This document shows positions 45,155-53,707 of a stretch of 64,000 nucleotides of DNA, piece after piece. Below the pieces are notes generated by a model that did no database searches, was not told the origin of the DNA, and was given only the letters and a program-made list of their open reading frames with translations. Every line of letters begins with the position of its first letter. Position 1 is the stretch's first letter. The translations under genes and the position numbers were made by a program. The stretch is from Nocardiopsis ansamitocini (GTDB lineage Bacteria > Actinomycetota > Actinomycetes > Streptosporangiales > Streptosporangiaceae). The DNA lies in the NCBI RefSeq assembly GCF_030268225.1, contig NZ_BSQG01000002.1, forward strand, positions 558,001-622,000, written 5' to 3'.

Positions 45155-45772
45155 TCAGCGGGTGCGGATTCCGGTGAAGGCCACCGCCGCCAGCGTGTCG
45201 GCGAGTTGGTCCGCGGTCAGCCCGCGCTCGGGGCGGTACCACTCGACCAGGGAGTTGACCGTCCCGAACAGCAACCTGCTGGCGAGGACCGGGTCGATGT
45301 CGGGCCTGATGTCACCCTCGCCGACTCCTTCGCGGACCAGCTCGCCGACGAACCGGTCGAACGCGCGTCGGCGCTCCAGCGCCTGCCGCTCGACCCCGGT
45401 GTTGCCACGGACCCGAAGCAGCAGGGTGACGTGCGGCAACTCGTCGGCGAGCACCCGAACGCTGCCGCGCAGCACGTATTCCAGCCGGTCGATGGCCGGC
45501 CCGGTCGTGGCCCCCGGCTCCTCGGTCACGGCGAACAGGGCGTCCAGGGCACGGTCGAGGGACTGGCGCAGCAGGTCCTCCTTGCCGGCGACGTGGTGGT
45601 AGATCGCGGACTTGGTCACGCCGAGCGCGCGGGCCAGGTCCTCCATGCTGGTGCCGTCGTATCCGCGTTCGTTGAAGACCGCGACCGCTACGCGCAGCAC
45701 CGACTCGGCGTCGTGGCCGGGACGGCCCGAGCGGCGCTTGGCGGATGAGTCCGGAACAGAGGTAGTAGCCAC
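45155..45772 (-). CDS. TetR-family regulator next to paaN
   Basis: The 205-residue protein has a TetR HTH at ~20-65 (VAVFNERGYDGTSMEDLARA, then GVTKSAIYHHVAGKEDLL). The ligand domain reads LEYVLRGSVRVLADE and later VNSLVEWYRPERGLTADQLA. It diverges from paaN across 172 bp containing a TetR-like palindrome, so it is probably the repressor of paaN and of itself. The inducer, by analogy with PaaR-type TetR proteins, would be phenylacetyl-CoA; that is inference. Confidence 0.88.
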   Translation of the reverse strand: MATTSVPDSSAKRRSGRPGHDAESVLRVAVAVFNERGYDGTSMEDLARALGVTKSAIYHHVAGKEDLLRQSLDRALDALFAVTEEPGATTGPAIDRLEYVLRGSVRVLADELPHVTLLLRVRGNTGVERQALERRRAFDRFVGELVREGVGEGDIRPDIDPVLASRLLFGTVNSLVEWYRPERGLTADQLADTLAAVAFTGIRTR

Positions 45773-45861
45773 AGCTCTGAATACTAGGTGGCGCCGGCGG
45801 GTGCACGTCAGGGCGCCGGCGGCTCCGTCGGTCCGGGAGGCCGCTGCTGCGGGGCTTGCAA

Positions 45862-45883
45862 ACTGAACGAATGGTCGGTTAGT
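45862..45883. promoter_or_regulatory. TetR-type operator before paaN
   Basis: ACTGAACGA (45862-45870) and TCGGTTAGT (45875-45883) are near-perfect inverted arms around ATGG. The half-site resembles the ACCGA..CGGT operators of actinomycete acyl-CoA-responsive TetR proteins. It lies between the divergent TetR and paaN starts. Confidence 0.6.
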
Positions 45884-45944
45884 AATGGTGCTGGACAGTC
45901 AGCGCGGCAGCGCCGCCGGCGCAACAGACCTGGAGTGCGGATCC

Positions 45945-47618
45945 GTGGCAACAGACCCGATGGAGTTCTTCGACCGGCACCACACGACGCTGCGGCAGGC
46001 GGTCGACGCCATTCGCGGCCGGCACTTCTGGAGCGCCTACCCGGAGTCGCCCAGCCCCAAGGTCTATGGCCCCGACGCCGCTGCCGAGGGGCAGGCGGCC
46101 TTCGACGCCTACCTCGGTCGGGACTTCCCCCTCGACCAGGCCGGCGACGACGACCGGGTGGTCACCGAGCGTTCCCCCTACGGCATCGAACTGGGGGTGG
46201 GCTATCCGCACGCCGATGCCGACACCCTGGTGGCGGCATCCCGAGCGACGCTGCCCGGCTGGCGCGACGCAGGCGTGCGCGCCCGCACCGGTGTGTGCCT
46301 GGAGATCCTGGACCGCCTCAACAAACGCAGCTTCGAGGTCGCCCACGCCGTCCAGCACACCAGCGGCCAGGCGTTCGTGATGGCCTTCCAGGCGGGCGGC
46401 CCGCAGGCCCAGGACCGCGGTCTGGAAGCGCTGGCCTACGGCTACGACATGATCGCGTCCTACGCGCCCGAGGTCCGGTGGGAGAAGCCGCAGCGCAAGG
46501 GCGCCCCGATCGTCATGGACAAGCGTTTTCACGCCGTACCGCGCGGAGTGGCGCTGGTCATCGGCTGCACCACCTTCCCGACCTGGAACAGCTATCCCGG
46601 ACTGTTCGCCAGCCTGGTGACCGGCAACCCGGTGATCGTCAAACCGCATCCGCGCGCGGTGCTGCCGCTCGCCATCACCGTGGCGGTGGCCCGCGAGGTC
46701 CTCGTCGAGGCCGGCCTCGACCCCGACGTCGTGCTCCTGGCGGCGGAACGTCCCGATGAGCGGTTGGCCGCGGAACTGGCCGTCCGCCCGGAGGTGCGGG
46801 TCGTGGACTTCACCGGTTCCACCTCGTTCGGCGACTGGTTGGAGGCCAACGCCACCCAGGCGTTCGTCAACACCGAGAAGGCCGGGGTGAACGCGGTCGT
46901 CGTCGATTCGACCGACGCCTATGCCGGGATGCTGGCCAATCTGGCCTTCTCCCTGTCGCTGTACAGCGGGCAGATGTGCACTACCCCGCAGAACCTTTTC
47001 GTCCCGACCGGTGGCATCGCCACCGACGAGGGGCACAAGAGCCCCGAGCAGTTCGCCGCCGACCTCGCCGAGGCGGTGCGGGGACTGCTGGGCGATCCCG
47101 CCCGTGCGGCCGGGATCCTGGGAGCGCTCGCCAACGACGACGTCCTGGAGAGGGTCGAGGCGGCGGACGGGCTCGGTGAGACGGTGCTGAAGTCCGAGCG
47201 CATCCCGCACCCCGACTTCGCCGACGCGATCCTGCGCACGCCGGCCGTCGTGCGTCTGGACGCCGCCCGGGGCGACGTCTACGGCCGGGAGCACTTCGGC
47301 CCGGTCTCCTTCGTGATCACGACCGAGGACACCGCGCACGCGCTCCGGCTGCTCGGTGAGACCGTCACCGAACGCGGCGCGCTGACCGCAGCGGTCTACT
47401 CCACCGACGAGGAGGTGCTGGTGGCAGCGGAACGGGCCGCACTGGAGGCCGGGGTCAACCTGTCGGCCAACCTCACCGGCCAGGTCTTCGTCAACCAGTC
47501 CGCCGCGTTCAGCGACTACCACGGCAGCGGGGCGAACCCGGCCGCCACCGCCTCTCTCACCGACCCGTCCTTCGTCGCGGGCCGCTTCCACTTCGTCCAG
47601 TCCCGCCGGCACGCCTGA
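45945..47618 (+). CDS. paaN: Phenylacetate degradation aldehyde dehydrogenase PaaN
   Basis: I choose the GTG at 45945 (GGAG nine bases upstream) over the ATG at 45885, which has no ribosome site, giving 557 residues. The protein matches PaaN throughout: FFDRHHTTLRQAVDAI, then RFHAVPRGVALVIGCTTFPT, EVRVVDFTGSTSFGDWL, and the ALDH nucleophile Cys345 in YSGQMCTTPQN. PaaN-type enzymes act on the ring-opened phenylacetate intermediate. The rest of the paa genes are absent here, so it serves a dispersed pathway. A bidirectional terminator follows. Confidence 0.92.
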   Translation: MATDPMEFFDRHHTTLRQAVDAIRGRHFWSAYPESPSPKVYGPDAAAEGQAAFDAYLGRDFPLDQAGDDDRVVTERSPYGIELGVGYPHADADTLVAASRATLPGWRDAGVRARTGVCLEILDRLNKRSFEVAHAVQHTSGQAFVMAFQAGGPQAQDRGLEALAYGYDMIASYAPEVRWEKPQRKGAPIVMDKRFHAVPRGVALVIGCTTFPTWNSYPGLFASLVTGNPVIVKPHPRAVLPLAITVAVAREVLVEAGLDPDVVLLAAERPDERLAAELAVRPEVRVVDFTGSTSFGDWLEANATQAFVNTEKAGVNAVVVDSTDAYAGMLANLAFSLSLYSGQMCTTPQNLFVPTGGIATDEGHKSPEQFAADLAEAVRGLLGDPARAAGILGALANDDVLERVEAADGLGETVLKSERIPHPDFADAILRTPAVVRLDAARGDVYGREHFGPVSFVITTEDTAHALRLLGETVTERGALTAAVYSTDEEVLVAAERAALEAGVNLSANLTGQVFVNQSAAFSDYHGSGANPAATASLTDPSFVAGRFHFVQSRRHA

Positions 47619-47634
47619 ACGCCGACAGCCGGAC

Positions 47635-47674
47635 ACAGGCGGTGGGGGCGGCATCGGTCGCCCCCACCGCCTGT
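47635..47674. terminator. Bidirectional terminator after paaN
   Basis: A perfect 16-bp stem (ACAGGCGGTGGGGGCG at 47635-47650 with 47659-47674) and an 8-base loop separate the convergent paaN and DUF6069-like genes. Confidence 0.8.
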
Positions 47675-47685
47675 ACCGTTCGGGG

Positions 47686-48285
47686 TCAGTCGTGGGGCAG
47701 GTACGGGCGCGAAGCGATCTTGCGGTGGCGCCCGCCGCCCGTCTGCTCCGGGACGGAGCCGGCCTGTCGGGGAACGCCGGGGGTGTAGCCGCTGCCGGGC
47801 AGCGAGCCGTCGTCCCGGGTGGGACGCCGTTGAACCCGCCGAGCCGACCACACCGAGGCGCCCACGCCGGTCAGCAGTGACATGACCACCAGGCCGGTCA
47901 CCAGGTTGATCAGCGCCGTCGCTCCCGCGCTCGCCAGTGGCGCGTTCTGCGCGAAGGGGGTGACCACGGCGACCGCGGTCGCCAGGCCCACGATCCAGCC
48001 GAAGAAGTTCAGGGGGCGCGGGGCACTCAGCATCAACAGGTGCAGCAGCCCGGTGGCGATGAGAGCTGCCACGGCTGCCAGCAGTGCGTAGACGGCGGTC
48101 CCGGCATCGCCGAGGGAGCCGACCTCCTCCTGGGCCAGGATCGGGATGTCGAAGACGCCCCTGACGATCAGCGTGCCGACGAAGATGACCAGCGCGGCCA
48201 CGACGGCGGTCGCCAGCCCCCCTGTCCACAGCCTCGCCGTGTTGATGTGTCGTTCGTTTCCGACGTCGGGTCCATAGTCGGTCAT
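47686..48285 (-). CDS. DUF6069-like four-helix membrane protein
   Basis: The ATG at 48285 has GGGGG eight bases upstream, giving 199 residues. It has four transmembrane helices (~20-140) with conserved-looking TARLWTGGLATAVVAALVIF and LLHLLMLSAPRPLNFFGWIV. The C-terminal ~55 residues are a soluble Arg/Gly/Pro-rich tail (RRVQRRPTRDDG start). The layout matches DUF6069 proteins of actinomycetes, whose function is unknown. It is monocistronic between paaN and MocR. Confidence 0.65.
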   Translation of the reverse strand: MTDYGPDVGNERHINTARLWTGGLATAVVAALVIFVGTLIVRGVFDIPILAQEEVGSLGDAGTAVYALLAAVAALIATGLLHLLMLSAPRPLNFFGWIVGLATAVAVVTPFAQNAPLASAGATALINLVTGLVVMSLLTGVGASVWSARRVQRRPTRDDGSLPGSGYTPGVPRQAGSVPEQTGGGRHRKIASRPYLPHD

Positions 48286-48383
48286 GCCGTTACCCCCCGA
48301 TACGGCGTCAAAATGATCGCTGCGCCCATACCCGCGGCTCAACGAGGGGTAACCCCGGGCTTTCCCTCGATCGGGCAATACCG

Positions 48384-49697
48384 CTAGACGTGGGGCCCGG
48401 CGGCGTTCACCGCGTCGGCCACCGCGTCGGCCAACCCGGGCATGTCCCCGGTGTCGAGGTTGGAGATGGTCACGCGGATTCCGGGCGCGGTGTCGGTTCG
48501 GAACCTGCTGCCCGGGGTCACCGCCCAGCCGCTGCCCATGAGCCGGGCCACCGCCACCGCCTCGTCGGGTACCCGGACCCATACGTTCACCCCGGACCGG
48601 CCGAACGCGGGGATTTTGTGCTCCCGCAGCGCGCGGATCAGCGCCGTGCGCCGTTTCGCGTAGTCCGCGTCCACCCGGACCGGGTCCACCGCGCGCGAAC
48701 GCCACAGTTCCGCGAACGTCTCCTGGAGGACGTGGCTGACCCACCCCGGGCCCAACCGGTGTCCGGCGCGCATCCGGTCCACCGTCACCGGGTCGCCGGC
48801 GACCAGGCCCAACCGGAGGTCGGGGCCGTACCCCTTGGCGGCGGTGCGCACCACCGCCCAGCGCCTGGTCGCCCCCGCCAGGCAGTGGAACGCCTCGGCG
48901 ACGAACCCGAACCCGTGGTCGTCCTCGATGGTCAGTACCTGCTGGTGCTCGGCCAGTTCCGCCCGGAGTGCCGCGGCGCGCTCGGCGGACAGGACCGATC
49001 CCACGGGGTTCTGCGCCCGGTTGGTCACGATGACCGCGCGTGCCCCCGAGCGCAGCACCTTCGCCAGTTCGCCGGGCAGCATTCCCTCGTCGTCCACCTC
49101 GACCGCGAGCCGCTTCAACCCGAGGGAGGCCACCAGGTCCAGTTCGCTGTGCCAGCCCGGGTCCTCCAGTGCGACCGCGTCACCGGGCCGCACCCCCGAG
49201 CGCAGCAGCCGGTCGATTGCGTCCAGTGCCCCGGAGGTGACGGTGACCTCGTCGGCGGGAACGCCGTCGGCGCCGAACACCTCGCGGGCCACGGACAAAA
49301 GTTCCGTCCCCACCGGCGGGGTGTCGTAGAGGGGGTGGCGGCCGCTCCGGCGGGCGGCCACCGCCGCCAGCGCGGGCCCGAGGTCGGGCAGCAGCCGGGG
49401 GTCGGGGTTGCCGCTCGCGGCGTCGTGCGTGCCGGGCCGTACCGGCCGCGGTCCCGCCTCCCTGGGGGCGGTGGCGTGCTGGGCGCGGACCCGGGTGCCG
49501 CGTCGGCCGGCGGTCTCCACCAGCCCCCGGTCGCGCAGGAGCCGGTAGGCGGTCGCGACGGTGGTGGCGTTGACCCGGAGCGTGCCGGCGAGGTCGCGGA
49601 TGGGCGGCAGCGCCGTACCGGGCCCCATGTCACCGGTGATGATCGACCTCTCGACGCTGTCGGCGATCTCGTGCGATCCGCGTCCGCTGATGACCAT
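48384..49697 (-). CDS. MocR-type GntR/aminotransferase fusion regulator
   Basis: From the ATG at 49697 the product has 437 residues; the GGGGAG lies directly against the ATG, so an upstream start or leaderless start is possible. An N-terminal GntR winged HTH (~5-70) reads LPPIRDLAGTLRVNATTVATAYRLL. A fold-type I aminotransferase domain (~90-435) has the PLP Lys in RTAAKGYGPDLRLG and NRAQNPVGS contacts. MocR proteins use bound PLP as a sensor cofactor rather than for catalysis; PdxR is one known member. No pdx or GABA genes adjoin it, so the target is unknown. Confidence 0.85.
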   Translation of the reverse strand: MVISGRGSHEIADSVERSIITGDMGPGTALPPIRDLAGTLRVNATTVATAYRLLRDRGLVETAGRRGTRVRAQHATAPREAGPRPVRPGTHDAASGNPDPRLLPDLGPALAAVAARRSGRHPLYDTPPVGTELLSVAREVFGADGVPADEVTVTSGALDAIDRLLRSGVRPGDAVALEDPGWHSELDLVASLGLKRLAVEVDDEGMLPGELAKVLRSGARAVIVTNRAQNPVGSVLSAERAAALRAELAEHQQVLTIEDDHGFGFVAEAFHCLAGATRRWAVVRTAAKGYGPDLRLGLVAGDPVTVDRMRAGHRLGPGWVSHVLQETFAELWRSRAVDPVRVDADYAKRRTALIRALREHKIPAFGRSGVNVWVRVPDEAVAVARLMGSGWAVTPGSRFRTDTAPGIRVTISNLDTGDMPGLADAVADAVNAAGPHV

Positions 49698-49935
49698 CTC
49701 CCCATTGTGCCGGAGGCGCGGGTTCCGTACTGCTGCCCCCGTTCCGTCCACCGGATCGGCCCCGGAGGGCGAAGAGCGGAACCAGGGGCGACGGCCCGAT
49801 GCCCGTCGGGACGAGTGGTGACGGGGCGGCCACGAAGGTCGGTCCGCCGTCGGCGCTGTCCGCGTCGCCCGGTCCGAACGGGCCTCCTCGTTCATGGGGA
49901 CGGTTTTCCAGGCGTCGCCTCCCGGCCCGCGACCG

Positions 49936-50796
49936 CTACACCCGTGAACGCAGCCCCGTGGACTCCCTGCCGGTGCCCCTTTGTCCGGCGCGCTGGGCGA
50001 TCGTGCCCCGCCGGTCGATGGGCACGATCAGCGGGGTCCCGGTCTCGGGGTCCTCGATCACCCGACACGGCAGGCCGAAGACCTCTTCGACGAGTTCCGC
50101 CGTGACGACCGTCGCGGGATCGCCCTCGGCCACCACCGCGCCGTCCTTCATCGCGATCAGGTGGGTGGCGTAGCGGCACGCGTGGTTGAGGTCGTGCAGC
50201 ACCGCCACCAGGGTGTGTCCCCGCTCGTGGTGCAGCTCGGCGCACAGGTCGAGCACGTCCATCTGGTGGGCGATGTCCAGGAACGTCGTCGGCTCGTCCA
50301 GGAGCAGCAGTGGGGTCTGCTGCGCCAGGACCATCGCCAGCCATACCCGCTGCCGCTGACCGCCGGAGAGTTCGTCGACCATCCGCCCCGCGAGCTCTTC
50401 CACCCGCGTGGCGCGCATCGCCTCGGTGATGATGAGCTCGTCCGAGCGCGACCACTGCTTCAGGAACTTCTGGTGCGGATAGCGCCCCCGTGCCACCAGG
50501 TCGGCGACGGTGATGCCGTCGGGGGCGATGGAGGACTGCGGGAGCAGCCCCAACCGTCGTGCGACCTCCTTGGAGGGGTAGGAGCCGATCTCCCGACCGT
50601 CCAGGTGCACCGCCCCCGTGGAGGGCTTGAGCATCCGCGACAGCGCGCGCAGCAGCGTGGACTTCCCGCAGGCGTTGGGCCCGACGATGACGGTGAACGA
50701 GTTGTCCGGGATGGCGATCCCCAACCCTTCGGAGATGACCCGCTGGTCGTAGGCCAGCGTCAGGTTCTCCCCCCGCAGCCGCTCGGATTGGGACAT
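49936..50796 (-). CDS. Iron-siderophore ABC transporter ATPase
   Basis: The ATG at 50796 follows GAGGAG by five bases, giving 286 residues. FepC/FhuC-type ATPase: Walker A GPNACGKST, signature ELSGGQRQR, Walker B LLLLDEPTTFLDIAHQ, His switch AVLHDLNHACRYATH. It energises the two permeases encoded upstream in the same operon (gap 34 bp). The C-terminal ~30 residues (after VPIDRRG) are extra and basic. No substrate-binding protein or siderophore gene is present. Confidence 0.93.
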   Translation of the reverse strand: MSQSERLRGENLTLAYDQRVISEGLGIAIPDNSFTVIVGPNACGKSTLLRALSRMLKPSTGAVHLDGREIGSYPSKEVARRLGLLPQSSIAPDGITVADLVARGRYPHQKFLKQWSRSDELIITEAMRATRVEELAGRMVDELSGGQRQRVWLAMVLAQQTPLLLLDEPTTFLDIAHQMDVLDLCAELHHERGHTLVAVLHDLNHACRYATHLIAMKDGAVVAEGDPATVVTAELVEEVFGLPCRVIEDPETGTPLIVPIDRRGTIAQRAGQRGTGRESTGLRSRV

Positions 50797-50830
50797 GTTC
50801 TCTCCTCGTGGTCCGCGTGTCGCGTCGTCG

Positions 50831-51910
50831 TCAGGCACGTCCGCCGCGCCATTCCGTGTACAGGAGCCAGACCAGGTAGCTGCCGCCGATGATGGCCGTG
50901 ATCACGCCCACCGGCAGTTGGATCGGCGCGAGCAGCCGCATCGCCAGCAGGTCGCTGCCCAACAGCAGAGTCGCACCCATGAGTCCGGCTCCGAACAGCG
51001 ATGTCCCGTTCGCCCTGGTCAGTCGGCGTACCAGTTGGGGGGCGGCCAGGGCGATGAACGCGATCGGGCCCGAGACCGCGATCGCGACCCCGGTCAGCGC
51101 ACTGGCCGCGACCAGCGCCATCGCCTGGGTGCGCTGTGTGGACACGCCCAGCGCGTTCGCGATGTCGTCGCCCATCTCCATCAGCCGCAGCCGCGGCCCC
51201 AACCACAGGATGAACGGGACCAGTACCGCGACGCCGATCCCGACGGTCGCCACCTGGCCCCAGTCCCGCAGGGTGAGGCTGCCGAGCATCCAGACCTGGG
51301 CGCTCATCGCGTCGTTGAGCTCGGCGCGGGTGATCAGGTAGTGGGTGACCGCCATCAGCATCGCGCTGATGCCGATCCCGACCAGGATCAGCCGGTAGCC
51401 CTGCACGCCGCCCTTCATCGCCAGCAGGTAGACGATCCCGGCGGTGGACACGCCGCCGATCACCGCGCCCATGGCGATCCCGACCCCGCCGCCGCCCAGC
51501 ACCAGGATGGTCAGGACGGCGCCCACGGTCGCGCCGTGGGTGAACCCGATGATGTCGGGGCTGCCCAGCGGATTGCGCGAGAGGCTCTGGAACACCGCTC
51601 CCGCCACCCCCAGCGCGGTGCCCACGAGGATCGCGGTCAGCGCCCTGGGCAGTCGGACCCCCTGAACGAAGAAGGTGTCGAGCCGTTCGCCTTGCCCCAG
51701 CAGCGCGTTCAGCACGTTGGGCAGCGCGATCTCGTAGTCGCCGACCATCAGGCATCCGGCCAGCAGCGCCAGGATCGCCGCGGTCAGGGCCGTGTAGACG
51801 GCCATGATCCGGGGACGCAGGCGAAAGGCCATGGTCGGGCCGAGCCGGACCAGCCGGTCGGGGCGCGGCTCGCGCCGTTGTCGGCGCGGACGGGAGAGCG
51901 TCGCGGTCAC
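50831..51910 (-). CDS. FecCD-family iron-siderophore permease, second subunit
   Basis: The GTG at 51910 overlaps the stop of the first permease (GTGA). The 359-residue protein has a basic N-terminus and about ten helices. FecCD hallmarks are LPRALTAILVGTALGVAGAVFQ, NPLGSPDIIGFTHGA and the late SGPIAFIALAAPQLVRRLTR. It forms the membrane channel with the other permease. A BtuC/FecCD fold also serves cobalamin or heme, but the iron box upstream of the operon favours an iron chelate. Confidence 0.92.
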   Translation of the reverse strand: MTATLSRPRRQRREPRPDRLVRLGPTMAFRLRPRIMAVYTALTAAILALLAGCLMVGDYEIALPNVLNALLGQGERLDTFFVQGVRLPRALTAILVGTALGVAGAVFQSLSRNPLGSPDIIGFTHGATVGAVLTILVLGGGGVGIAMGAVIGGVSTAGIVYLLAMKGGVQGYRLILVGIGISAMLMAVTHYLITRAELNDAMSAQVWMLGSLTLRDWGQVATVGIGVAVLVPFILWLGPRLRLMEMGDDIANALGVSTQRTQAMALVAASALTGVAIAVSGPIAFIALAAPQLVRRLTRANGTSLFGAGLMGATLLLGSDLLAMRLLAPIQLPVGVITAIIGGSYLVWLLYTEWRGGRA

Positions 51911-53007
51911 AGCTGGGCCATCCTCTTGCGTCGAACCAGTGCGATGAAGATCGGGGCGCCGATCAGCGCGGTGATGATGCCCACTTCCAGCTCCCCGTTG
52001 GGCAGCACGACCCGGCCCAGGGTGTCCGCGCCGACGAGTAGCGCCGCGGCCAGGACCGCGGAGTAGGGCAGGACCCACCGTTGGTCGGGCCCGGTGACGA
52101 GGCGCGCGACGTGCGGGACGGCAAGGCCCACGAAGGCGATGGGGCCGGCCGCCGCGGTGGCCGCGCCGCACAGCAGCACCACGGAGAGGGCGGTGCCGAT
52201 CCGGGTCCGGTTGATGTTGGCGCCCAACGCGGCCGCCATGTCCTCGCCCAGCGAGACGGCGTTGAGGGCGGGCCCCAGGAACAGTGCGAGGAACATGCCG
52301 CCGATCAGGAACGGCGCCACCTTGACCAGCACGTCGAGGTCGCGCCCGACGAGGGCGCCCACCTGCCAGAACCGGATCTGGTCGAAGACGAACTCGTTGG
52401 TGATGATGATCGCGCTGGTGATACCGACGAGGACCGCGGCCACGGCGGTCCCGGCCAGTGCCAGCCGTACCGGGGTCGCTCCGGTCCGTCCGCGCGACCC
52501 CAGGAAGTAGACGAGGACGGCGGTCAGCCCTGCGCCGGCGAAGGCGAACCAGATGTAGGCGTCCATGCTGGTCAGACCGAACACGAAGATAGCGATCACC
52601 ACGGCGGTGGTCGCGCCCGCGTTGACGCCGAGGATGCCGGGGTCGGCGAGCGGGTTGCGCACCAGCGCCTGCATCAGTGCGCCGGCCAGGCCCAGCGCGG
52701 CGCCGACCGCGATGCCGAGAACGGTGCGGGGCAGTCGCAGTTCGCGTACGACCACGTGGTCGTAGCTGCCGTCGTAGTGCAGCAGCGCGTTCCACACGGT
52801 GCCCGGCGGGATGGACTTGGCGCCCACGGCGATGCTCAGCAGCACGAACAGCGCGAGCACGCCCAGCGCCAGCAGCAGCCCGCCGGCGCGCAGCAGATGG
52901 GTCGTGGCCTGCGCCGAGGTGCGCTGGTCCAGAGCGCTGCGTGCGACCGTCGCGTCGTCGGCGTCGGCCCGGTCCGGGGAGACCGTCAACGGCCGTTCCA
53001 GACTCAT
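51907..53007 (-). CDS. FecCD-family iron-siderophore permease, first subunit
   Basis: 366 residues from an ATG at 53007. A hydrophilic ~40-residue N-terminal extension precedes about ten helices. Signature stretches are LPRTVLGIAVGAALGLAGAL, NPLADPGILGVNAGA and AGPIAFVGLAVPHVARLVTG. It heads the operon, and an iron box lies 82-100 bp upstream. It pairs with the second FecCD permease and the ATPase. The binding lipoprotein must be encoded elsewhere. Confidence 0.93.
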   Translation of the reverse strand: MSLERPLTVSPDRADADDATVARSALDQRTSAQATTHLLRAGGLLLALGVLALFVLLSIAVGAKSIPPGTVWNALLHYDGSYDHVVVRELRLPRTVLGIAVGAALGLAGALMQALVRNPLADPGILGVNAGATTAVVIAIFVFGLTSMDAYIWFAFAGAGLTAVLVYFLGSRGRTGATPVRLALAGTAVAAVLVGITSAIIITNEFVFDQIRFWQVGALVGRDLDVLVKVAPFLIGGMFLALFLGPALNAVSLGEDMAAALGANINRTRIGTALSVVLLCGAATAAAGPIAFVGLAVPHVARLVTGPDQRWVLPYSAVLAAALLVGADTLGRVVLPNGELEVGIITALIGAPIFIALVRRKRMAQL

Positions 53008-53088
53008 CGAACGCGACCCGAAAGTGCTGGTAGGGCGCGCCGGAACCGTAGGTGCACAGCTGGCCTCCGTGAGCGGATCGGCAAAAAC

Positions 53089-53107
53089 TTAGACAAGGCT
53101 AACCTAT
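53089..53107 (-). promoter_or_regulatory. DmdR/IdeR-type iron box
   Basis: Read on the minus strand, ATAGGTTAGCCTTGTCTAA matches the 19-base IdeR/DmdR consensus TTAGGTTAGGCTAACCTAA at 14 positions. It precedes the siderophore permease operon, so iron should repress uptake through a DtxR-family protein. Confidence 0.75.
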
Positions 53108-53155
53108 GCCTGTTGCTGTTGTCGGTCCCGCCCGCGCCTGATCAGGGGACGGCGG

Positions 53156-53425
53156 CTATTCGAAGGCGTCCCGGTCCGCCGAGGGGGAACCGGCCGCGCC
53201 GTGGCGCCGTGGTCCGCGCTTGGGGCGCGAGACCCACCACAGCAGCCAGGCGGCAGCACTCACCACGGCGCTGGTGCCGGTGAGCAGCCAGGTCACCATC
53301 GACCCGCCGGTTCCCACGTTGACCAGGACCGAGGCCAGCGTCAAGCCGGTGGCAGCCAAGGGCAGCAGGATCACCAGTGATGAGCTGGTGAGTTTCTTCT
53401 TCGGAGCGGAACGTCGGCGGTTCAT
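53156..53425 (-). CDS. Small two-helix membrane protein
   Basis: The likely ATG at 53425 gives 89 residues; only a weak GAAG lies upstream. A Lys/Arg-rich start (NRRRSAPKKKL) is followed by two hydrophobic helices (SSLVILLPLAATGLTLASVL and a Trp-rich VSAAAWLLWWVS) and a basic tail. No family recognised. It stands between the iron operon and the BisC-like gene with no clear partner. Confidence 0.5.
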   Translation of the reverse strand: MNRRRSAPKKKLTSSSLVILLPLAATGLTLASVLVNVGTGGSMVTWLLTGTSAVVSAAAWLLWWVSRPKRGPRRHGAAGSPSADRDAFE

Positions 53426-53707
53426 GTTCTTCGCACTCTTCGGCCGGTTGCAGGGAATCCCAGTGGAGCGTACCCGCCAACCGCACCCACCGCGGTGAAT
53501 CCCGAGGATCGCCCCGGCCTGCGCGCTCCGTGCCGTGTCGGGGCGCGGGGCCGGTCGACGACCGGCTTCCGGCGCGGTGCCGGGGCACGGCCGGCCTCTC
53601 CGGTACCCGAGACGGCGGGGAGGAAGGGAGGTTGAGGTGTGCGTCACGCACGCGGCCGGGCGTTTCGAGGGCTGCGTCGGACCGCCCCGACGCAGCCCTC
53701 GGACCGG

